Assembly (NCBI GenBank): GCA_002490775.1
Contig: DKUR01000011.1
Location: forward strand, 28,961 to 92,960
Origin: Lachnospiraceae bacterium UBA7199
Lineage (GTDB): Bacteria > Bacillota > Clostridia > Lachnospirales > Lachnospiraceae
DNA length: 64,000 bases
Reading direction: 5' to 3'
A program made the translations under genes and the position numbers. Position 1 is the first letter of the stretch; each line of letters starts with the position of its first letter. Below are positions 1 to 7,636 of this stretch, piece after piece. The notes under the pieces are model-generated. The model saw nothing but the letters and a program-made list of their open reading frames with translations, was not told the DNA's origin and did not search any database.

Positions 1-1
1 G

Positions 2-3000
2 GTTTCCAGGACATATGATATTATTGTATCTGAGAAAGCCGGAATGGATGCGGCAAAAAATGATCCAATGGATATTAAAAAAGATGCAGGAGGTAATTTT
101 TCTTGTGAAGTCAAAACTTCTGCACAACTTCAGATAGTATCAATGGCAATTAATTCAGATGCTTTTTCCGTCTATTATGATGGAGGAGGCTATGATAGAA
201 ATGCGGTATGTCGTAAGGCGGAGTATGATAAAGTTGGTGATTGTACGGCCGCAGACGCTGATTATTTGGCAGCAACCAAAAGAGACGATGGAATTTACTG
301 GTATCCATATATTTATGATTATTTTACATTTGATGGTGTAAAGGCAGGTGAAAGCGTAAAAGACTCTTCAGGATTCTATATCACTTTAGAGACATATGCC
401 AGTGTAGAAGATGCTGGAAAAACAGGTTACCGCAGTCAATTGAATGCTGTAACAGGTGATATTAGTGCAAGTATGTCTTATTCTCTGGTCAACGACGCTT
501 CAGCTGAGATTGATTATGATCTGTCCGTATACAAACGCGGATTCCGGGGATTAGGCGCTACTTATCGTGTTTTTAAGGAAGACCGTATAAGGGATTATAA
601 GGATGAAGATCTGACGGTCAGAACAAATGAGGTATATTCGGATTTCAGGGCCAACTTTAATGGCAGCGGAGCCACCGTTAAAGCGGTAATGATAAATGAT
701 TATGACCAGATGATCCATACAATTGCCTTATTTAATGATTTAGTGAATGTTGATGCCCAAAATAAGTATAGAATTCAGAATTTAGTTGTGACAGGTGAAT
801 TTAAAAATTCATTTGAAGAAAATGCTGGCGATGTAAATTACAGGAATGATCGTGCGGCGGCAGTAGTGGGTATGATGCGGCGCTCATGGATTCTGCAAGA
901 TATAACGGTTAAGGATGCTGTAATAGAAAGCAACGGTCATGCAGGGGGAATTGCTGCGTGGATTAATCCGGGCGATGAAAAAAACGCTGATGAAAAAAGC
1001 TACAGTATAAGTGACTGCCAGGTGTCAGGAACAACCTCAATTGTAACAATAGGTGGAAGCAGCGGCGGCATTGTGGGAGTGATGATGCCTACTAAGCTTG
1101 GAACCGTAAAAGATCTGAGCTTGACGCTGACAAATTGTAAAGTAAGTGGAGCAGCAGACAATTACATTCAAATAATTAATAATGGAGAAGGGCTGCTATC
1201 TGCAGCAGATAATAATGATCAATACAGATATGGAAGGGGAAGAACTGGAGGTCTCATTGGATTTATCGGAAAGAGATCGGACAGAGACATTAACGGGAAT
1301 GTCAATGCGGCATATGATGACAGGGCCAAGGTAATGATAGATGTTGCAGTAAAGGAAAATACAGTTGAGTATACAAATATCAATGGTATAGATAGTACTG
1401 GTGGAATTTTAGGCGAATATTTTGGATATTCGGTAGAAGATGCCATGGTTTTGAATGGCGCAAATAGAGGTAAGATTACGCTTAATCTTGAAAATATCAT
1501 GGTAGTAGAAAGCGTCATTATGAGCCGGAACCGGAATGAAAACGGACAATACTCTTTTGGCGTCGGGGGAATTATCGGTAAAATCGGCAGGGCGTCAGGA
1601 TGTAAAATTAGTGATTCGAAGGTGCAGAATGCGGATATCAGGGCATTATATTTTAATGCGTCTGATTCTGCAAATATAACGATGATTACTGCATCTGCAG
1701 GGGGAATTGTTGGTGCTGTTTATTATGGAAGCAGGATTACGCTGTCAAATATTACGGTGGAAGGAAAGAAAGATGCCCAGGAAAATCCTGAAAATGAAAT
1801 ACTTTCTGCAACTTATGATGCTGGTGGAATGATAGGCCGGAATATAAATATATATACAAATAATCCGGAAGATGGAAATGCAGATCCAAACAATACTTCA
1901 ATTGACATTACAAATTGTAAAGTAGTCAGCATGAATATTCTTTCGGATAACCGTACCCAAAAGGCAAAAGAAACGGATAGTTCTTCTGGAACGTCCAGTG
2001 GAATGGCCGGCGGTATGGTTGGAAGAATAGATTGTGCAGCGGTTTCTATTGAGAAAGAGGGAGAAGACAATAATAAAATAGAGAAGTGCATTATTCGAAC
2101 CGGTATTGGAGGCAGTGTAGGAGGGGTGCTGGGACAGGCGTATAGCAGGAGTCAGTATACACTTGCGGGCATTGAGGTAACGAACAATATTATTGGTTAT
2201 AATGGACTTCTTACAGAAATTGAAGTGGATGGTAATAATGCCAGAGGAGCGGGAGGGGTTATTGGAAGTTCCAGTGGTCATGTGAATAACGCAAATGCAG
2301 GGTTTTTTACGACAGGTACTTTAAGAGAGCTGAAGATTTCTTCCTGTGACATATTTGGATGTAATACAGGAGGAATTATTGGTTATGTTTATCGTTCTGC
2401 CCAGATTGGAAACATATGGGAGAAGCCGGAAGATGAGATTTTAATTACCGAAAGCAATCTTTTTGGAAGGTATACAGGGGGGGCAGTTGGGTATAGCAGT
2501 AATTCTGTTAATAAAACCTGCTTTGAGCATGTGAAGATTCAGAAAAATTATATACTTTCTCTTTGGAGTAATGAATGTTATGCAGGAGGATTTTGCGGAT
2601 ACGAGGCGTTAAATGGTGTAAATAATGATTATAATCAAATTGATATAGAAGAAAACTGGATCATGAGTTGTAATTATTTGAGAAACAAGTTTAATGAAAA
2701 CCAGTCATCCGGCGGTATGTTTGGCCATATTAACAGTAACGACATTGCTTATGAACTTTATACCTATGAAACCTCTCTAAAGGATAATCATATTGGTTAT
2801 TATCAGTTTAGCGGCGATGTGGGTTCAATTATTCAGGCATCTTCTAATCAAGTAAATGCAGTTAGAAATGAATTTTTGGGTTTTGAAGTGATGCCGGATA
2901 AATGGCCAAGGATATTTGATCAAAATAATGGATATCTTAACGCCATGCCTGCCGGTCTTAAAGAAGATACTGTAATTAACTATGCCAGACGTTTTGGGGA

Positions 3001-5803
3001 TTTTGTTGGAACTTATGGCGGAAATATGCATGCATATTTTATTAAACCTACAGTTACTTATTCTGCTGACTATAAAGGAGTACGTCCGGTAGTGGATGTT
3101 GGCTGTTCAAATATAGGAACCCAGGGAGATACACTGTTGGTAAGTCCATATGATTACAGAAAAAATATCCATATCATCTATCATGAGCCGGAAGTTGGGA
3201 ATAGTGCGGCAGCAAAATGGGGGAATACGAATATGACTGGTTCTGTAGAGGATAATCTTTTTACACAGATTGATATGGAGAAGATTATTAAGGCGTATAA
3301 GGATGCAAAAGGAACTGGCGGTACTGTAGAACAACTGTTGAATTCTTATCGGCTCAATATTAAAAATGATATTGGAAAAACAATAGAAGAAATTTATGAG
3401 CAGGTATATTTCGGGTTTGATGAGATCAGCAGTTCAGATACATATCGCTCACCTATCAAAGTAAATGGAACGGAACTGCCTATGATTGTTTTAGATGCAA
3501 GAAATGGGAGTGCTGACCAGTTAATGCATAGTGTACTGGCAATACTGACAGGAAGCGGGGGTGTTTTAAACAGTGGTGAAAATAACAGGAATCCTGTGTA
3601 TGATCATGGATTATACAAAATAACCAAGGTTGAATGCAAGCCGATGCAGGTGGAAAATGATACATTGAAACCAGGAAGTGGTGATCCAAGTCTTTTGGTG
3701 TTCAGTACTGGAAGCAGCGCAGGAAATGATGGGTATAAAGAATTAAGATATAATAAACAAAAATTTGACACTTATGATACGACAGGTGGAACCTTTACAA
3801 TGGTTACGATAACCTACGGAAAAGAGACTTATAAACCAATCAGTGGAGATGCAAAGTGTACCCCTCAGGTAACGGTAAATATTCCGGTCTTTGTGACGGA
3901 AATGCTTACCATTGATACCTATATAAAACTTGTGGAAGGTGCAGAATATAATGTAGAGGATGCTAAGGAAAAGGGAATTGTTAAAGAGCCTATGCTGGCT
4001 ACCGACAGCTCTTATACAATGTATGTGGAATATATATATGGTGCTGCAAGAAACAGCTTTAGTACGGAGGAAAAACCTCTGAGTATTGAAAAAACCATTG
4101 GAAGAACTAAGATAATTGATGGCAAAACAACAAATGTTCCTTATGCAGCAGGAACGGTATTTACATTGATTGATGTATGTGATTCCAATAAAGTTTATTA
4201 TTATGAAGTCACTGGAGAGGAGACGGAGGCGATTCCTTATTCTGCGTTTAAGAATGCAGATGAGCAGTTTTACGACAATAAACCCATTCATGGAGACAAG
4301 GGATTGGAAGTTCATGATGGAGAAGATGATTTATTTATTACAGACGGTACTACCTATCAGGATGTGGGAGTAGAGAGATTTTTAATCATAGTGGATGCAC
4401 CAAAGGATCAGTTGGAAGCCGGAAAAGGAGATATCAGTGATTATCATGTTACACCGGTTTTAACTGATGATATTTCAAAGCGTACCTTCCTGTCAGAGCA
4501 TAATACGTGGGAGGATAAGGAGACTGGTGAGACAGGAACTGGTTTAAGAGTAACAATACAGCCTGGACTTGAAATTAAGTTTCTGACTGACAACAATGAA
4601 ACATCAATAGAGGGATCACTGGACAGAGAAACCCACTTGGTGGCAGATGGACAGTTTCAAATTGAAGCGGACGAAGCTTATTGGCTTAGAGTTTTGAATT
4701 CACCGGATTCAGTTATAGACAGTGCAAACCATAAGAAGTTTCTTGAACTGGGAATGTATTTGACAACAAATAATGAAACAAAGGAAAGAATTCCACTGCC
4801 AGATAACACAAATGTGTCGATTTATATAGAAAGACTGATTCCTTTGCCAGGTGAGATACAACCAGAAAAGAATATTGGTAATTATGTGAATGCTGCGGAG
4901 CTTTATCTGTATAAAGATGGTAAACTTGAATTCCCATTAGATAAACTGAAAGACCTGATAAAAAAGGAAATGGAAGATTCCGGTGGAAGAACCCAGAATA
5001 AGGTTACGATTCATTTTAAGATTGACTTAGGATTTGAGATTGCTGATTTATCAGGTTATGTTGATGAAGAATATGGGGTTAATTTGGAACTGCTGCGCAT
5101 AGAGGATCCAAGTTATCCAGGTGGTGGAGACATTATTGGCGTTTATAAAGATAGCTGCTATGGAACAAGACAGTCAGATCTTGCATGTGCAGTTGAAACA
5201 ATGGATTTGACGCAGTTGGGAATAAATACCTATGATAATCAGGCGAAGAAAGAAGAGACCATTGATTTCAGATTTAAATTAGACTTTACAGGAGTGTGGG
5301 ATCCTTATAATACTCCGGCAAATAAGGACAGAGCCGATAAGTGGTATACAGTAACATATCGTATCCTTGAAAAGACAAACAGGGATGGTGAGCCGGAATA
5401 TAAACCATATACTGGCAGTCATCTGGAAATTGTATTGGTGAATCATCCGAATAATGCCGGGGAACCATCGGCAGGAGGCGGAAGCCAGCCGGAACTGAAA
5501 GTCGGAACTTCTTCTCAGGGAAATGAAATTAATTCAAGGTATGTAACCTATAAGTTTGACTATGACGAAATTAAGGATGGCAGCAAGGATGCACTTGGCG
5601 GGCAGGTAGAACGGATTATTATAAGAGATTTACAATTAATTGTAAAGGATGCGGCTGATATGGATTTGACAAATTATAAAATTCAGGCATCCGTAAATAT
5701 TTCTGATGATCCAGGAAATGATATTGATACCAGAACAAATCCTGCCCTTAATGATTTCTTCGTATTTACAGTGGCTAAGCTGAAAACAGATTTGGATTAT
5801 TAA
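2..5803 (+). CDS. Giant probable surface protein with glycine-rich beta-helix repeats (5'-partial)
   Basis: The reading frame is open from base 2 and the first ATG at 44 is preceded by in-frame codons without a stop, so the gene very probably begins upstream of the window and the signal peptide cannot be seen. Between about 940 and 2730 there are about 14 copies of a GG-hydrophobic-hydrophobic-G motif (GGIVGV, GGLIGF, GGILGE, GGIIGK, GGMVGR, GGVIGS, GGIIGY), spaced roughly 35-65 residues apart. This resembles the GLUG-type repeats of bacterial adhesins and suggests a parallel beta-helix. The C-terminal half (about 3000-5800) looks like beta-rich, acidic extracellular modules. No LPXTG motif, transmembrane anchor or S-layer domain is visible at the C-terminus, which ends in KLKTDLDY, so attachment is unclear. 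It may be released, held by a partner, or belong to a pilus-like or secretion locus upstream. Function unknown; extracellular location is inference. Confidence 0.75.
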   Translation, partial: VSRTYDIIVSEKAGMDAAKNDPMDIKKDAGGNFSCEVKTSAQLQIVSMAINSDAFSVYYDGGGYDRNAVCRKAEYDKVGDCTAADADYLAATKRDDGIYWYPYIYDYFTFDGVKAGESVKDSSGFYITLETYASVEDAGKTGYRSQLNAVTGDISASMSYSLVNDASAEIDYDLSVYKRGFRGLGATYRVFKEDRIRDYKDEDLTVRTNEVYSDFRANFNGSGATVKAVMINDYDQMIHTIALFNDLVNVDAQNKYRIQNLVVTGEFKNSFEENAGDVNYRNDRAAAVVGMMRRSWILQDITVKDAVIESNGHAGGIAAWINPGDEKNADEKSYSISDCQVSGTTSIVTIGGSSGGIVGVMMPTKLGTVKDLSLTLTNCKVSGAADNYIQIINNGEGLLSAADNNDQYRYGRGRTGGLIGFIGKRSDRDINGNVNAAYDDRAKVMIDVAVKENTVEYTNINGIDSTGGILGEYFGYSVEDAMVLNGANRGKITLNLENIMVVESVIMSRNRNENGQYSFGVGGIIGKIGRASGCKISDSKVQNADIRALYFNASDSANITMITASAGGIVGAVYYGSRITLSNITVEGKKDAQENPENEILSATYDAGGMIGRNINIYTNNPEDGNADPNNTSIDITNCKVVSMNILSDNRTQKAKETDSSSGTSSGMAGGMVGRIDCAAVSIEKEGEDNNKIEKCIIRTGIGGSVGGVLGQAYSRSQYTLAGIEVTNNIIGYNGLLTEIEVDGNNARGAGGVIGSSSGHVNNANAGFFTTGTLRELKISSCDIFGCNTGGIIGYVYRSAQIGNIWEKPEDEILITESNLFGRYTGGAVGYSSNSVNKTCFEHVKIQKNYILSLWSNECYAGGFCGYEALNGVNNDYNQIDIEENWIMSCNYLRNKFNENQSSGGMFGHINSNDIAYELYTYETSLKDNHIGYYQFSGDVGSIIQASSNQVNAVRNEFLGFEVMPDKWPRIFDQNNGYLNAMPAGLKEDTVINYARRFGDFVGTYGGNMHAYFIKPTVTYSADYKGVRPVVDVGCSNIGTQGDTLLVSPYDYRKNIHIIYHEPEVGNSAAAKWGNTNMTGSVEDNLFTQIDMEKIIKAYKDAKGTGGTVEQLLNSYRLNIKNDIGKTIEEIYEQVYFGFDEISSSDTYRSPIKVNGTELPMIVLDARNGSADQLMHSVLAILTGSGGVLNSGENNRNPVYDHGLYKITKVECKPMQVENDTLKPGSGDPSLLVFSTGSSAGNDGYKELRYNKQKFDTYDTTGGTFTMVTITYGKETYKPISGDAKCTPQVTVNIPVFVTEMLTIDTYIKLVEGAEYNVEDAKEKGIVKEPMLATDSSYTMYVEYIYGAARNSFSTEEKPLSIEKTIGRTKIIDGKTTNVPYAAGTVFTLIDVCDSNKVYYYEVTGEETEAIPYSAFKNADEQFYDNKPIHGDKGLEVHDGEDDLFITDGTTYQDVGVERFLIIVDAPKDQLEAGKGDISDYHVTPVLTDDISKRTFLSEHNTWEDKETGETGTGLRVTIQPGLEIKFLTDNNETSIEGSLDRETHLVADGQFQIEADEAYWLRVLNSPDSVIDSANHKKFLELGMYLTTNNETKERIPLPDNTNVSIYIERLIPLPGEIQPEKNIGNYVNAAELYLYKDGKLEFPLDKLKDLIKKEMEDSGGRTQNKVTIHFKIDLGFEIADLSGYVDEEYGVNLELLRIEDPSYPGGGDIIGVYKDSCYGTRQSDLACAVETMDLTQLGINTYDNQAKKEETIDFRFKLDFTGVWDPYNTPANKDRADKWYTVTYRILEKTNRDGEPEYKPYTGSHLEIVLVNHPNNAGEPSAGGGSQPELKVGTSSQGNEINSRYVTYKFDYDEIKDGSKDALGGQVERIIIRDLQLIVKDAADMDLTNYKIQASVNISDDPGNDIDTRTNPALNDFFVFTVAKLKTDLDY

Positions 5804-5819
5804 TCTTTAAATTTGCATT

Positions 5820-5860
5820 AAAAAGCTGCACAGGAGTTTTGAACCTGTGCAGCTTTTTTT
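5820..5860 (+). terminator. Rho-independent terminator of the giant surface-protein gene
   Basis: A perfect inverted repeat AAAAGCTGCACAGG / CCTGTGCAGCTTTT (arms 5821-5834 and 5844-5857, 9-nt loop) runs into a T tract ending at 5860, 17 bases after the stop codon. The A-rich 5' arm means it could also act on transcripts coming from the minus strand, and the minus-strand EAL gene ends just beyond it. Confidence 0.9.
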
Positions 5861-5938
5861 AACATAAGAATGGCTCGCGAAGCGTGTTATTCGTTGTTTA
5901 ACATAAGGATGGCTGGCAAAGCCTGGCATCCGTTGTTT
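5861..5938 (+). repeat. Two tandem copies of a 39-bp palindromic intergenic repeat (locus A)
   Basis: Copy A1 (5861-5899) and copy A2 (5900-5938) abut exactly with a 39-bp period. Each begins AACATAAG and ends with TTGTTT. Each can fold into an imperfect hairpin; in A2 the arms are GGATGGCTGGC and GCCTGGCATCC around an AAA loop. A2 is identical over all 39 bases to the reverse complement of copy C3 at 63906-63944. The last two bases of A2 form part of the TAA stop codon of the minus-strand EAL gene. Related copies lie at 22713-22790. Confidence 0.9.
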
Positions 5939-7481
5939 ATCCAACCCGCTGCATCATCTGTGTTAAAATATCCACATCCTTTTCAAAGTCATCAAAAGTA
6001 GGATAATATTCTGAAGGACGGTACAAGGTACGCAGCATGGATTTATTCAACTGATCGAAAAGTCTTACGGAAAGAGGCTTGGCAAAGAAGTAACCCTGGG
6101 CAATGTCACAGCCGATATCTGTCAGGAAATTTGCCTGATCCATTGTTTCAACACCTTCCGTTATTACGGTTAAGTTTAATTCTTTTGCCATAGCAATCAG
6201 GTAACGCAGAATCGTAAGCCCTTCATCTGAATTTGAATTCCGGTTTAAAAAGCTTCTGTCCAGTTTGATTCGTTCAATGGGATAATCCTTTAAAAGGTTT
6301 AAAGGAGAATGCACGCTTCCAAAATTGTCAATGCATAGGGAAAACCCCTGTTCCTTTAATTTACTGATAATTTCAGCTAATTCTTTGGAACTGTTGGCGA
6401 CACCGCGCTCTGGAAGCTCTAAGATGATCAAATCTTTGGAAATCAGGTATTTTTTCAGGAGCTGCTCCAGTTTATCAATAAAGGAAGGGCTTTGTAAATG
6501 GATGGGGGAAATGTTCATGCAAATGGGAAGCGGCGTCATTTTATTGTCGATCCACCTGCGAATCACCTTGCAGCATTCCTCCCACATATAATAGTCCAGT
6601 TTCTGAATCAGGGAAGAACTTTCAAACAGCGGCAGAAATGCATAGGGCGAAAGAATTCCCTTGCCGGGATAGTCCCAGCGTACCAAGGCTTCGGCAGAAA
6701 CGATCTGATAAGAATGCAGATCTACCAAAGGCTGTAAGTAAACAATAAATTTATGTGCATCCAGTGCATCTTCCATCTCCTGGCTCATCTGGCGGTTTTC
6801 CGTATAAGTCCGGTTTAGCTCTTCGGTAAAATAAGCGTAATTTTCGTGTTTTGGATCTTTGATTGCCTTTTGGGCCAGCAAAGTACAGTTCATGATATCC
6901 ATAAGGCTGTCTGAAGTGCGGGCAGGATCAATGGCGTAGATACCGAAAGAAGCTGTTACCGCAAAGGTAGGAGAGTAGGCAGACAATTTTTCTGTAATTT
7001 TATTGATTGTTTTAAGAATGTCTGCATCTTCAAAATCCTTAAAAAGAATGCCAAACAAGTTAGAATTTACGTGGGCATAGGTGGTGCCGGTTAAGGCGGC
7101 GGACTTTAAAATATCTGCGGTGTAAATCATAACTTTGTCCCCTTCGGAGGGACCAAAAATCTGATTAATTTTCCCCATGTTGGAAATACTAAAACCTACC
7201 ATTACAAACTTTGAACGGGGATACCGGTCAAACAAAGAAGAACATCTGTCAATAAAATAGTCGATGTTTCCAATCTTAGTGACAGTGTGGGTGTAAGCTG
7301 TTTCATTTAAATCTTTAATGGTACTTTGAAGTGACTGGATCTTATTTTCATAAACAGACTCCATATTTTCCATTTTGTCAGCTTTATATTTATATTGATA
7401 GTCTTTGGTACGCATTTGAATGCATAAAAAGACAATAATTCCAATTAATATAAGAATAATCAGACCTAATGTGTATACCAT
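5937..7481 (-). CDS. Membrane-anchored degenerate GGDEF / EAL domain protein (putative c-di-GMP phosphodiesterase)
   Basis: The 514-residue protein has one N-terminal membrane segment (about residues 4-22), a short coiled linker, a GGDEF-like domain (about 70-215) and an EAL domain (about 240-495). The GGDEF signature is replaced by NSNLF near residue 140, so cyclase activity is unlikely. The EAL domain keeps EAL (264-266), the Asn of CMNIS (323), Glu355, Lys406, Glu442 and QGY (462-464), which in the family bind metal and c-di-GMP. The usual DDFG metal motif reads DNFG (385-388), so one Asp is Asn. Hydrolysis may be weakened, or the protein may act mainly as a sensor. It is transcribed divergently from topA from its own promoter and ends inside the palindromic repeat. 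A motility link through the PilZ protein at 35670 is inference. Confidence 0.9.
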   Translation of the reverse strand: MVYTLGLIILILIGIIVFLCIQMRTKDYQYKYKADKMENMESVYENKIQSLQSTIKDLNETAYTHTVTKIGNIDYFIDRCSSLFDRYPRSKFVMVGFSISNMGKINQIFGPSEGDKVMIYTADILKSAALTGTTYAHVNSNLFGILFKDFEDADILKTINKITEKLSAYSPTFAVTASFGIYAIDPARTSDSLMDIMNCTLLAQKAIKDPKHENYAYFTEELNRTYTENRQMSQEMEDALDAHKFIVYLQPLVDLHSYQIVSAEALVRWDYPGKGILSPYAFLPLFESSSLIQKLDYYMWEECCKVIRRWIDNKMTPLPICMNISPIHLQSPSFIDKLEQLLKKYLISKDLIILELPERGVANSSKELAEIISKLKEQGFSLCIDNFGSVHSPLNLLKDYPIERIKLDRSFLNRNSNSDEGLTILRYLIAMAKELNLTVITEGVETMDQANFLTDIGCDIAQGYFFAKPLSVRLFDQLNKSMLRTLYRPSEYYPTFDDFEKDVDILTQMMQRVG

Positions 7482-7509
7482 ATAGTGTCATTTCCTTTCT
7501 TTTTTTATA

Positions 7510-7538
7510 ATTATATAGAAAAAAGAAAGGATTCTCAA
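7510..7538 (-). promoter_or_regulatory. Sigma-A promoter of the EAL gene
   Basis: On the minus strand, TTGAGA (plus 7533-7538) and TATAAT (plus 7510-7515) are separated by exactly 17 bases. The predicted start lies about 20 bases before the RBS AAAGGAAATG that precedes the ATG at 7481. It is back to back with the topA promoter. Confidence 0.75.
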
Positions 7539-7569
7539 GTTAAAAAATTCTTATTGGATAAACTTTTAC

Positions 7570-7598
7570 TTGCAACTGCCGGAAAAGTGGTGTATAGT
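7570..7598 (+). promoter_or_regulatory. Sigma-A promoter of topA
   Basis: TTGCAA (7570-7575) and TATAGT (7593-7598) are separated by 17 bases, placing transcription start near 7605. The RBS AAGGGGA (7624-7630) and the ATG at 7637 follow directly. Confidence 0.75.
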
Positions 7599-7636
7599 TT
7601 AGCAGGCTGTTATTTCAAAAATAAAGGGGATTTATT

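Noticed and set aside
3743..4315. Long antisense reading frame of about 190 codons within the giant protein gene
   Set aside because: It is a shadow of the plus-strand gene, with no RBS context and an implausible Ile/Cys/His-rich composition.
5861..5938. Short direct repeats suggesting a CRISPR array
   Set aside because: The 39-bp units abut directly with no unique spacers, there are only two or three per locus, orientation varies, and no cas genes are present.
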